DNA of 8,985 nt from an uncultured Clostridia bacterium (GTDB lineage Bacteria; Bacillota_A; Clostridia; Oscillospirales; Oscillospiraceae). The stretch lies in the NCBI GenBank assembly GCA_949289625.1, contig CASEPH010000102.1, forward strand, positions 1-8,985. Direction: 5' to 3'. Every line of letters begins with the position of its first letter. Position 1 is the first letter of the stretch. Under the pieces are notes generated by a model. The model made no database searches. It saw only the letters and a program-made list of their open reading frames with translations, and had not been told where the DNA came from. Both the position numbers and the translations under genes were made by a program. Of this stretch, positions 1 through 6,254 are shown one piece after another.

Positions 1-380
1 AAAACAAAGCTTATCAGTTTTGATCTGGACGACACATTAATCAGGGAAATTCATTCCGTCATGCTTCCATGCATTCTGAATGGCAGAGAAAAGGAGCATG
101 CAGTCATTCAGGAACAGGAAGAAAACGGAGTGCTGGACTATGAGGCGGCAGACCGCCTCAGAGCAGAACTGTTTTTGGGCCTGCCAGAAACAGAGATAAA
201 GAAACACTTTCTGCAGATTGCCAGGCCTTTGGAGTATATTCCTGAAACTATCCGCTTTCTGCATAGATGGAATATAAAGTGTCTGTTGATTACGGCAGGG
301 CCGATTCAGGGGCAAAAGCGGCCGCGTCTGTTTCTCTTGAGACAGACAGTCTTTGGGATCTTCTGAAATACATAAAGTAA
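1..380 (+). pseudogene. HAD-family phosphatase (phosphoserine phosphatase-like), internally deleted; 5' end at window edge
   Basis: Frame 1 is open from the first base and reads KTKLISFDLDDTLI, the HAD motif I (nucleophile and acid/base aspartates at visible residues 8 and 10). The start codon is probably only a codon or so outside the window. A helical cap-like segment follows, then LLITAGP near residue 98, matching HAD motif II. After about base 310 frame 1 gives a non-HAD-like tail ending at 366. Frame 3 from about 312 reads AKAAASVSLETDSLWDLLKY and stops at 378-380, which looks like the normal C-terminus of such a phosphatase. The basic motif III residue and the acidic motif IV lie in the missing middle, roughly 80-100 residues by comparison with family length. 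I infer a frame-changing internal deletion and a dead gene. An assembly error is the alternative. It converges on the next gene with a 10-base gap. Confidence 0.75.
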
Positions 381-390
381 CCAGTTTATG

Positions 391-829
391 TCATGCGATT
401 ACCTTCAGCGCCTTCAAAAGATAGGCCATGTTCTTCCCCAGGTTCACCATATTGGAAAATCCCTCGGCGTCCTTCTCTACATCACCGGGCAACTGGCCAT
501 ACACCATATTCCAGTAGGTAGATCCCGCCACAAACATTTCGTGATTGAGGAAAAAGTGGTTCATCGCATCCACGGCGTTCATCGCTCCACCACGCCGAGC
601 GGCCACCAGCGTGGCACCTGCTTTATGGGCAAACAGGCCGGGATTCATATCGCAAACCACCGCTGCCCGTTCCAAAAGTGACTGCATATTGGCAGAGATA
701 TTGGCTGAATAGACCGGTGAACCCAGTAGAATACCGTCCGCTTCCTTCAAATTCCTCAAATACCCGGTTGATTAAAATGGCGGTGTTTCCGTCCTTCCGG
801 GCGCTGCTGTTGATTGCTAAAACTTTCAT
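391..829 (-). pseudogene. Flavodoxin-family FMN oxidoreductase, internally deleted and frameshifted
   Basis: The ATG at 829-827 follows AAGGAG at 839-844 and reads MKVLAINSSARKDGNTAIL, the phosphate-binding start of the NADPH-dependent FMN reductase fold. After NRVFEEFE (about base 750) this frame becomes nonsense and ends at 623. The adjacent frame, to a TGA at 391-393, continues the family sequence: EADGILLGSPVYSANISANM, then STYWNM and a closing helix. Alignment with the intact paralogue at 3281-3907 shows about 42 residues missing, including the region equivalent to its C-x2-C-x2-C-x7-C cluster. The junction lies in a repetitive stretch (ATTTGAGGAATTTGAAGG), consistent with deletion between short repeats. 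It is the last gene of the leftward operon, and its ribosome site abuts the stop of the lipoprotein reductase. The product would lack the redox cysteines and is very likely non-functional. Confidence 0.82.
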
Positions 830-846
830 TGTCTGCTTCTCCTTTT

Positions 847-1884
847 TTAATACCAGTCGTGCTTCTCATCCCGGTTCAGCGCGGCAATCTGCGCCATTTC
901 CTCATCTGTCAGCTCGAAGCCGAACAGATCAAGGTTCTCCCGAATGTGGTCAGGGTTGCTGGAACCGGGGATGACGACCACGCCCCTCTGAAGGTTCCAC
1001 CGCAAAATCACCTGGGCGGAAGTGACGCCGTGACTCTCCCCTATGGCGGAGATGGTTTCGTTTCCCAGCAGTTCCGAGGTATGGCCCCGCCCACCGAAGG
1101 GATACCAGCCCTGCACCGTGATACCCAGCTCCTGGATATATGGCACCACGTCCGGCTCCTGATAGTAAGGGTGGATCTCGTTCTGCACCAAAGCCGGTGT
1201 AATGTTCACCTGCGGCAGAAATTCCTCCAGTTCATCAATGTACCAGTTGGAGAGGCCGATGGAATGGATTTTTCCATCCGCTACTGCCTGCTCCATGGCG
1301 AGATAGGCTTCCACATCTCCATCACCGGGGTGATGGAGCAGCATCATGTCAATGTAACCGATGTCAAGGGTGTCCAGCGCCAGCTCGATGGCAGCCTCCG
1401 GGTCACCGAACTGGCTGGGATAGAGTTTCGTTATGACGAAGATTTCCTCACGGTGTACATCGCTGTCCCGGATGGCCCGGCCCACGGCAGCTTCGTTGTG
1501 ATACATATAGGCCGTGTCGATGAGCCGCCCGCCCGCTTCCAGCAGAGCGGTGACGGAGTTATAGCACTCCTCATCGCTGAGGGAGTAGGTGCCCAGGCCC
1601 ATGATAGGCATTTCATAGCCCCTGTTCAGTGTAACCGTAGCTGTCTCTAAATTGAAATGGCCCGGATTCTCCGTAGTAGAATCCATGTCCTCCTCTGGGG
1701 CGGGCGTGGTGCTCTCCGCAGCAGGATCACTGGACAATGTCTCGCTTGCTCCATTCTCAGCAGGAGCCGAGGACTCAGCACTTTCGCTGGCGACAGGCGT
1801 TTCCTGCGGTATTTGAGTTTGACCGCAGGCAGTCATACCCAGCAGAAACATAAACGTCAGGGTCAATACCAAAACTCGCTTCAT
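847..1884 (-). CDS. Lipoprotein aldo/keto reductase (exported AKR, AKR5-like)
   Basis: 345 residues. Residues 1-20 ([20 protein letters not shown]) form a Sec/lipoprotein signal with a lipobox cysteine at 20. Residues 21-80 are a Ser/Pro/Glu/Ala-rich linker, and 85-345 are a complete aldo/keto reductase barrel. The catalytic tetrad is visible as D123 and Y128 ([11 protein letters not shown]), K153 (ITKLYP) and H184 (LLHHPGDGD). The cofactor loop reads [13 protein letters not shown], with Gly where many NADPH enzymes have Lys. The start at 1884 is chosen because AGGAGG lies 7 bases upstream and the signal peptide begins there; the frame is open further upstream but codes for implausible sequence. 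The ATG overlaps the TGA of the acetyltransferase (ATGA), implying translational coupling. Known: AKRs reduce carbonyls with NAD(P)H in the cytoplasm. Inferred: this one is anchored on the outer face of the membrane, so its cofactor supply is unexplained. Confidence 0.9.
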   Translation of the reverse strand: MKRVLVLTLTFMFLLGMTACGQTQIPQETPVASESAESSAPAENGASETLSSDPAAESTTPAPEEDMDSTTENPGHFNLETATVTLNRGYEMPIMGLGTYSLSDEECYNSVTALLEAGGRLIDTAYMYHNEAAVGRAIRDSDVHREEIFVITKLYPSQFGDPEAAIELALDTLDIGYIDMMLLHHPGDGDVEAYLAMEQAVADGKIHSIGLSNWYIDELEEFLPQVNITPALVQNEIHPYYQEPDVVPYIQELGITVQGWYPFGGRGHTSELLGNETISAIGESHGVTSAQVILRWNLQRGVVVIPGSSNPDHIRENLDLFGFELTDEEMAQIAALNRDEKHDWY

Positions 1885-2453
1885 TCGTTTGCCTCCTCTC
1901 TGGATGGAATCGTTTTGATAATTTTTGCCGGAACACCACCCACGACAGTCATGGGCGGTACATTCTTGGTTACCACAGCCCCGGCTGCTACGATGGCACC
2001 ATCGCCGATGGTCACGCCGGGGGTGACAGTCGCATTTGCCCCGATCCACACATTCCTGCCGATTACGATAGGGGCTGGATAGGTATGCTGGCGGCGCTCT
2101 GGAGCCTCGTCATGGTTGAGAGTAGCCAGCACAACATTGTGCCCAATGAGAGTGCCGTCTCCAATCGTAATGCCGCCTTGGTCTTGAAAGTGGCAGCTTG
2201 TATTGAGAAACACATTTTTTCCGATGGTGATGTTCTGCCCATAGTCGGTATAAAACGGCGGGAACAGGCAGAATCCTTCGCCCACAGGCTTACCGATCAG
2301 TTCCGAAAACAGGCGGGTAACTTCCTCCGGCTCATGGTACTGGAAATTCAATTCCGTGGTGAGCCGGATGGCCCTTTGGGCTGCAACGCGCTGATACTGG
2401 TAAACAGGAAGGCCCATCTCAGCAGCCCGTTTCTCGATTTCCTCATAACCCAA
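1881..2453 (-). CDS. Sugar O-acetyltransferase of the maltose/galactoside acetyltransferase family (left-handed beta-helix)
   Basis: 190 residues from a TTG start at 2453. This start is preferred because AGGAGGT (2461-2467) lies 7 bases upstream and just after the preceding stop. The frame extends to an ATG at 2501, but that would overlap the upstream gene by 32 bases and has no comparable ribosome site. Residues 1-60 are helical and only loosely like the usual N-terminal domain. From about 72 hexapeptide repeats run to the end ([52 protein letters not shown]), closing with [10 protein letters not shown]114 in [11 protein letters not shown] sits where the catalytic histidine of MAT/GAT enzymes lies. 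Family role: transfer of acetyl from acetyl-CoA to a sugar hydroxyl in the cytoplasm. The acceptor is unknown; inside a reductase operon it may cap a reduced or otherwise modified product. Its stop overlaps the next start as ATGA. Confidence 0.9.
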   Translation of the reverse strand: MGYEEIEKRAAEMGLPVYQYQRVAAQRAIRLTTELNFQYHEPEEVTRLFSELIGKPVGEGFCLFPPFYTDYGQNITIGKNVFLNTSCHFQDQGGITIGDGTLIGHNVVLATLNHDEAPERRQHTYPAPIVIGRNVWIGANATVTPGVTIGDGAIVAAGAVVTKNVPPMTVVGGVPAKIIKTIPSREEANE

Positions 2454-2467
2454 TGTAAACACCTCCT
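2451..2467 (-). promoter_or_regulatory. Ribosome binding site deciding a TTG start
   Basis: Read leftward, AGGAGGT is followed by 7 bases and then TTG (2453-2451), which opens MGYEEIEK of the acetyltransferase. It falls in the 16-base gap after the TGA of the upstream reductase (2472-2470). The nearby ATG in GGTTATGAG is in another frame. This makes the gene shorter, and free of overlap, compared with the longest open frame. Confidence 0.75.
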
Positions 2468-2469
2468 GT

Positions 2470-3270
2470 TCAGTACCAGCCAAATAGGGAACGCCCCTCA
2501 TTCAGACTGGCCAACTGCTCCATATCTTCTTGTGATAGAGTAAAATCCAAACTGTGCAGATTTTGTTCCATCCGATCCCGGTGAACCGATTTGGGAATGA
2601 CTGCTATCCCGTTCTGGGTCAAATAGCGTAGCGCTGCCTGTCCGGCAGTCTTTCCGTATTTCATGCCGATTTGGTTCAGCAGCGGATTAGCAAAAATATT
2701 CCTCCGCCCCTCGGTGAAGGACGCCCAAGACTGCATCTGCGTACCGTGGCGGGCAAGCTGCTCTTTCAGTTCCAGCTGCGGATAATAGACATGGGACTCC
2801 ACCTGATCGACGGCGGGCACGACACCGCAGCGCTCAAGAAAGCGGTCATATTCCTTCTGTCCAAAATTTGAGATACCGATGGCCCGCACCGTGCCTGCTT
2901 CATAGGCTTCTTTGAGCGCATCGTACATTTCCAGAGCGTTCTCATAGGGTTCGTGGATCAGCAACAGGTCAATGTAATCTGTCTGCAGCGCTTGCAAAGA
3001 TTTTTCAATGCCAGCCTTCGCCTTTTGATAGCTGCTGCTGGGGCGGTAGAGTTTGGTGGTGATAAAAATGTCCCGTCGGGCAAGGCCGCTCTCCCGGACA
3101 GCCTTGCCTACAATAGTCTCATTGTCATACATCTGGGCGGTGTCAATCAGGCGATAGCCCAGCTCCAGCGCAGTCAGGACGGCGTTTTTACCGGCCTCGC
3201 CCCGCACATCCCAGGTGCCAAATCCCACAGTCGGTAACTTTACACCATTGTTCAAAGTAAAGTATTCCAT
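2470..3270 (-). CDS. Aldo/keto reductase (AKR5-like, 2,5-diketo-D-gluconate reductase type)
   Basis: 266 residues, a full-length cytoplasmic AKR barrel. It opens [20 protein letters not shown]. The tetrad is D43 and Y48 ([11 protein letters not shown]), K73 (TTKLYRP) and H106 (LLLIHEP). Later landmarks are GISNFG (residues about 135-140), the [12 protein letters not shown] substrate/cofactor segment and the NADPH-binding [13 protein letters not shown], which keeps the Lys that contacts the 2'-phosphate. The ATG at 3270 is preceded by GGAGG with 5-base spacing. The gene starts 10 bases after the flavoprotein stop, so it is co-transcribed. Family role: NADPH-dependent reduction of aldehydes, dicarbonyls or keto-sugars. 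The exact substrate cannot be read from sequence. It resembles the C-terminal domain of the lipoprotein reductase two genes downstream and is probably a distant paralogue. Confidence 0.93.
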   Translation of the reverse strand: MEYFTLNNGVKLPTVGFGTWDVRGEAGKNAVLTALELGYRLIDTAQMYDNETIVGKAVRESGLARRDIFITTKLYRPSSSYQKAKAGIEKSLQALQTDYIDLLLIHEPYENALEMYDALKEAYEAGTVRAIGISNFGQKEYDRFLERCGVVPAVDQVESHVYYPQLELKEQLARHGTQMQSWASFTEGRRNIFANPLLNQIGMKYGKTAGQAALRYLTQNGIAVIPKSVHRDRMEQNLHSLDFTLSQEDMEQLASLNEGRSLFGWY

Positions 3271-3280
3271 TTATTCCTCC

Positions 3281-3907
3281 TTACCGGACGAAGTTAGTCC
3301 AGTGGGCTGTTTCAGGGGTGGAGGGAACAATCCCTTTTTCTTTGCCTGCCTCCAGGCATTTCAAAATCCACGACATGTTATGTCCAAGGTTCCGCATAGT
3401 CTGCAACCCTTCCTGATCCTGTTCCAGCTGCTCCGGGGCGTTACCGTGAGCCATATTCCAGTATGTGGAGGATACCACAGGCATACAGGCGTCCGTGAAA
3501 TACTTGTTTAAAACGTCCAGAGAAGCAGTAGTTCCCGCACGGCGGGCCGTCACCACAGCGGCACCCGGCTTAAACTGGAAATACTCACCACCAGCGTAGA
3601 ACATCCGGTCCAGCAGGGATAGAAACTGACCTGTAGGATGAGCGTAATAGACTGGAGAGCCAAAGACGAAGCCATCCGCCTCGGCAGCCTTTTCCAGCCA
3701 GTCGTTGGCCATGTCCTCATGGACACACCTGCCATTGCCGCCATTATGGCAGAAATCACAGCCCATGCAGTCCCAAATGGGTTCGGTTCCCATTTGTAAA
3801 ATCTCTGTATCAATGCCTTCCTGATTCAGCGCCGATGCGACCTCAGATAAGGCCCGGTAAACACAGCCGTCTTTCGTTGTGCTTCCATTGAATAAAAGAA
3901 CCTTCAT
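3281..3907 (-). CDS. Flavodoxin-family NAD(P)H:FMN oxidoreductase with Isf-like cysteine motif
   Basis: 208 residues. The FMN phosphate loop is MKVLLFNGSTTKDGCVYRAL (residues 1-20), followed by the flavodoxin-like core with FGSPVYYAHPTGQ (82-94), VVTARRAGTT and STYWNMAHG. C47, C50, C53 and C61 form C-x2-C-x2-C-x7-C. This falls within the range described for iron-sulfur flavoproteins (Isf), though many relatives use these cysteines as thiols. The ATG at 3907 is chosen because AGAAGG lies 8 bases upstream; an in-frame TTG at 3913 would sit almost on that site. It is 21 bases after the aldo/keto reductase stop and 10 before the next reductase, so it is part of the operon. Likely role: cytoplasmic electron transfer or two-electron reduction of quinones, nitro or other electrophilic compounds. 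Substrate unknown. The C-terminal tail after about residue 188 is absent from the broken paralogue. Confidence 0.9.
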   Translation of the reverse strand: MKVLLFNGSTTKDGCVYRALSEVASALNQEGIDTEILQMGTEPIWDCMGCDFCHNGGNGRCVHEDMANDWLEKAAEADGFVFGSPVYYAHPTGQFLSLLDRMFYAGGEYFQFKPGAAVVTARRAGTTASLDVLNKYFTDACMPVVSSTYWNMAHGNAPEQLEQDQEGLQTMRNLGHNMSWILKCLEAGKEKGIVPSTPETAHWTNFVR

Positions 3908-3928
3908 TGTCAAAACCTTCTTTCCGGC

Positions 3929-4870
3929 TTACGCCATTTCCTTTTCCCATTCCCGCAGGGTATCCACACCAGCCTCATCACCAAGGCGTTCCAAACGGGA
4001 AACTTCTTCATCGCTCAGAATGATCTGCACGGCAGCGGCAGCTTCTTCCACCTGGCGCACTTTGGTCACCCCGATAATTGGCAATGTTCCCTTAGCAATA
4101 GCCCATGCGGTAGCCACCTGTGCAGGGCTGGCCTGATGGGCCTCTCCAATGCTGCGTAGCTCCTGAATCAGCGTCTCCAGCTCTTTCAAATGCGGGTTGT
4201 AGGCTTCGCCACGGCCTGTTCCTTCCGGGAAGGGGTGAGCGGTGTCAAAGCGGCCAGTGAGCGCCCCCTGTTCCAGCACCATGTAGGCGCAGAAGATGAT
4301 GCCGTTCTCTTTGCAGTAGTCCAGAATACCTGCCTTTTCCGAAGAACGGTGCAGCAGACTGAAATGGTTTTGGACAGCGGAGATTTTCAGTCCTTCGGCA
4401 GCCAAAATTTCACCTGCCCGCTTGATTTCCGCAAGGTTGTGATTGGACACACCAATGGCCTTGATTTGGCCGCTCTTCGCCAGCGGGATCAGATCAGGTG
4501 TCCATCTCTCTACGTCCATCGGGTTGTGAATCCAGTAGATGTCGATCACATCGGTGTGCAGACGCTCTTTGCTGCCATCAATCATGTGCTGCATGGCATT
4601 GGGAGTACCATCTGCGATTTGCGGCGTGAACTTAGTGGACAGGATCACGTCCTCCCGGCAGCGATCCTTCACAAAATTACCTAAGATACACTCGGAAGTT
4701 CCTTCACCGTACACGGCGGCGGTGTCCCACAGGTTCAGTCCCAGTTCCATCGCCTTATCAAAGACAGGCTTCAAATCATTCTCAAACAGATGGTTTCCAA
4801 ATACCTGATCCCCACCGGCGGAACCAGCGCCCCAAGACCAGGCTCCCATTGCGATTTTCGGCATATTCAT
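3929..4870 (-). CDS. Aldo/keto reductase (longer, potassium-channel-beta/YhdN-like branch)
   Basis: 313 residues, opening MNMPKIAMGAWSWGAG. The tetrad is D49 and Y54 (LWDTAAVYGEG), K80 (LSTKFTP) and H115 (IYWIHNPMD). GVSNHNLAEI, SAVQNHFSLLHRSSE and GALTGRFDTAHPFPEGTGR are typical of the larger AKR branch that includes AKR11/13-like enzymes rather than the AKR5-like pair downstream. The C-terminal PIIGVTKVRQVEEAA matches the cofactor-binding end. The ATG at 4870 has GGAGG (4880-4884) 9 bases upstream; the second ATG at 4864 would be 15 away. The start overlaps the TGA of the 83-residue orphan as ATGA, indicating coupled translation. Likely role: NAD(P)H-dependent reduction of an aldehyde or ketone in the cytoplasm. 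Substrate not known. Confidence 0.93.
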   Translation of the reverse strand: MNMPKIAMGAWSWGAGSAGGDQVFGNHLFENDLKPVFDKAMELGLNLWDTAAVYGEGTSECILGNFVKDRCREDVILSTKFTPQIADGTPNAMQHMIDGSKERLHTDVIDIYWIHNPMDVERWTPDLIPLAKSGQIKAIGVSNHNLAEIKRAGEILAAEGLKISAVQNHFSLLHRSSEKAGILDYCKENGIIFCAYMVLEQGALTGRFDTAHPFPEGTGRGEAYNPHLKELETLIQELRSIGEAHQASPAQVATAWAIAKGTLPIIGVTKVRQVEEAAAAVQIILSDEEVSRLERLGDEAGVDTLREWEKEMA

Positions 4871-5118
4871 AAGATAATTCCTCCTTCGTGTTTTCCATGT
4901 TCCAGTCGGAACATCAGGTAGTCCAGACAGTCAATTTCTTTTTGGCAGGTATGAACCGTATCCAGCAGTTTATGTCTATGCCGGGATAAGATTCGGAGCA
5001 TTCCTGCGGAATCATTCCTCAGAAATTGAGACATACAGCTCTGGATTGTTTCGTTGTCACATCCAGCATCCTCAAGATTTTGCAATAATAATGCGCGGTA
5101 ATCGGATGCGTGAGCCAT
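4867..5118 (-). CDS. Small cysteine-containing helical protein, unrecognised
   Basis: 83 residues, beginning MAHASDYRALLLQNLEDAGC. I do not recognise a named family. The protein looks entirely helical and soluble, with no signal or membrane segment. It contains four cysteines (C20, C28, C58, C64) and a basic, amphipathic second half (LSRHRHKLLDTVHTC, then EIDCLDYLMFRLE) that could form a coiled coil or a dimer. That half faintly recalls the C-terminal helix of MerR regulators, but no DNA-binding domain is present. The ATG at 5118 is chosen because AGGAGGT (5126-5132) lies 7 bases upstream; an in-frame GTG at 5127 overlaps that ribosome site. It is the first gene after the operon promoter and is coupled to the aldo/keto reductase by an ATGA overlap, so it is probably a partner, redox sensor or modulator of the enzymes. 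That role is inference from position. Confidence 0.8.
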   Translation of the reverse strand: MAHASDYRALLLQNLEDAGCDNETIQSCMSQFLRNDSAGMLRILSRHRHKLLDTVHTCQKEIDCLDYLMFRLEHGKHEGGIIL

Positions 5119-5138
5119 TGTTCTCACCTCCTGATTTT

Positions 5139-5167
5139 ATTATAGAGTCCCTCGACTGTGATGTAAA
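5139..5167 (-). promoter_or_regulatory. Promoter of the reductase operon
   Basis: Read leftward: TTTACA (5167-5162), a 17-base spacer, then a perfect TATAAT (5144-5139). The start would fall near 5132, only about 14 bases before the first ATG and essentially at the Shine-Dalgarno sequence, so the leader would be very short. Position and sequence fit a sigma-A promoter. The spacer contains a small AGTC-CCTC-GACT dyad. Confidence 0.7.
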
Positions 5168-5189
5168 ATATTTGATTTCTATTTCCAGT

Positions 5190-5206
5190 TATTCTTGATA
5201 TGAATA
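5190..5206. promoter_or_regulatory. Probable LysR-type operator (TATTC-N7-GAATA, T-N11-A)
   Basis: A 17-base perfect interrupted palindrome centred at 5198. It contains the T-N11-A signature (T5192, A5204) known for LysR-type regulators. Its centre is about -66 from the predicted operon start, the usual recognition-site position for activation. It also covers the -35 box of lysR itself, the usual arrangement for autorepression. Binding is inferred from position and symmetry. Confidence 0.65.
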
Positions 5207-5224
5207 CCTGGCTTGTGCTATACT
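5195..5224 (+). promoter_or_regulatory. Promoter of the LysR-type regulator gene
   Basis: TTGATA (5195-5200), an 18-base spacer, then TATACT (5219-5224) preceded by TG at 5216-5217 (extended -10). The predicted start is near 5231, giving a leader of about 27 bases with GGAG at 5246-5249 and the ATG at 5258. The -35 box lies inside the dyad at 5190-5206. Confidence 0.65.
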
Positions 5225-5257
5225 AAACTCAAGTCAGAGTAGAATGGAGACACGAAA

Positions 5258-6139
5258 ATGGAACTGCGCGTATTGCGTTACTTTTTGGAGGTTGCAAGAG
5301 AAGGCAATGTAACCCATGCCGCCCAGCGGCTTCACATTTCGCAGCCCACGTTATCGCGTCAAATTAAAGAGCTGGAAGAAGAACTGGGCAAGAAACTGTT
5401 CAACCGCAGCAATTACAGTGTGAGCTTAACAGAAGAAGGGATGCTTCTTCGCAAGCGTGCTGAGGACATCCTGGATATGGCTGATAAGACCATTGCAGAA
5501 TTTCAGGCACTGGACGAAATCAATGGCGGTGATATTCACATTGGATGTGCAGAATCCAATGGAATAGCTCCTTTTATCCAAGTCATCCAATCGCTGCAAG
5601 AACAACATCCCCGTATTCGCTACCATTTTTATAGTAGTGGAACCGATGCCGTAAATGAACGGTTGGATCGCGGGCTTTTGGATTTTGCCATCATCATCCA
5701 GGAGGTAGATCTGACAAGATACAATTATCTGAAAATGCCATCAAAAGATCGCTGGGGTCTGATTATGCGCAAGGATCATCCTCTGGCAGAGCATTCTTGT
5801 ATCCATCTGCACGATTTGATTGAGATCCCCCTGATTTTATCACGTCAAGCCATGCGGGAGGAAATGCCGCGTTGGTTTGGCGAGGTTCAGGACAAACTGA
5901 ATGTGGTAGCGACCTATGATTTGCTGTTCAATACTTCCGTTATGGTACGGGAGGGGTTTGGCTGCGTTTTAGGGTTTGAAGGATTGGTCTACACGGGGCC
6001 AGACAGTGATCTATGTTTCAGACCGTTGGAACCGGCGTTGGAATCCCCTATGTATATCATTTGGAGAAAGTATCAGGTGTTCAGCCCGGTAGCAACACTT
6101 TTGATGGAAAAGCTGAAAGAACATTTTAATGAAGTTTAA
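5258..6139 (+). CDS. LysR-type transcriptional regulator
   Basis: 293 residues, the usual length for the family. Residues 1-60 are the winged helix-turn-helix: MELRVLRYFLEVAREGNVTH, then AAQRLHISQPTLSRQIKELE with the recognition helix at about 28-40, followed by LGKKLFNR and LTEEGMLLRKRAEDIL. Residues about 58-88 form the linker helix. From about 92 to 290 is the periplasmic-binding-protein-like effector domain (GDIHIGCAESNGIAPF, LDFAIIIQE, IMRKDHPLA, VREGFGCVLG). Several cysteines are visible (for example C97 in IGCAES), so redox sensing is conceivable but unproven. The ATG at 5258 has GGAG 8 bases upstream. It diverges from the reductase operon across 139 bases containing both promoters and a T-N11-A dyad, so it almost certainly controls that operon and itself. 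Effector unknown; probably the compound, or an electrophile related to it, that the reductases act on. Confidence 0.95.
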   Translation: MELRVLRYFLEVAREGNVTHAAQRLHISQPTLSRQIKELEEELGKKLFNRSNYSVSLTEEGMLLRKRAEDILDMADKTIAEFQALDEINGGDIHIGCAESNGIAPFIQVIQSLQEQHPRIRYHFYSSGTDAVNERLDRGLLDFAIIIQEVDLTRYNYLKMPSKDRWGLIMRKDHPLAEHSCIHLHDLIEIPLILSRQAMREEMPRWFGEVQDKLNVVATYDLLFNTSVMVREGFGCVLGFEGLVYTGPDSDLCFRPLEPALESPMYIIWRKYQVFSPVATLLMEKLKEHFNEV

Positions 6140-6164
6140 GTCCTCTTTCTTTTTTGCAGGCAAT

Positions 6165-6204
6165 GGAAAGGAATGTCCTTCCCGCTTGTTGGGGATTTCC
6201 CCAA
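6165..6204. repeat. Two adjacent compact inverted repeats
   Basis: GGAAAGGA-ATG-TCCTTCC (6165-6182, one-base bulge) is followed six bases later by TTGGGGA-TT-TCCCCAA (6189-6204, perfect 7-base arms). Neither is followed at once by a T-run, so they do not look like simple terminators. They lie just past the stop of the relaxase-like remnant and could be part of that element's transfer or end region. Function unknown. Confidence 0.55.
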
Positions 6205-6254
6205 ACCCCGGCTTTCTTTTTGAGCAGACAAGGCGACAAAACCGCAAAGCGTTT

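Noticed and set aside
295..380. Programmed frameshift in the HAD gene
   Set aside because: Joining the frames still leaves motifs III and IV missing, so a large deletion rather than recoding explains it.
814..1650. 278-residue open frame on the plus strand
   Set aside because: It lies opposite the lipoprotein aldo/keto reductase, whose minus-strand product has a full catalytic tetrad. The plus-strand product shows no family features.
1885..2049. 55-residue N-terminal extension of the lipoprotein reductase
   Set aside because: The extension is Arg/Cys/His-rich, antisense-like text overlapping the acetyltransferase in another frame. The AGGAGG-preceded ATG at 1884 starts a proper signal peptide.
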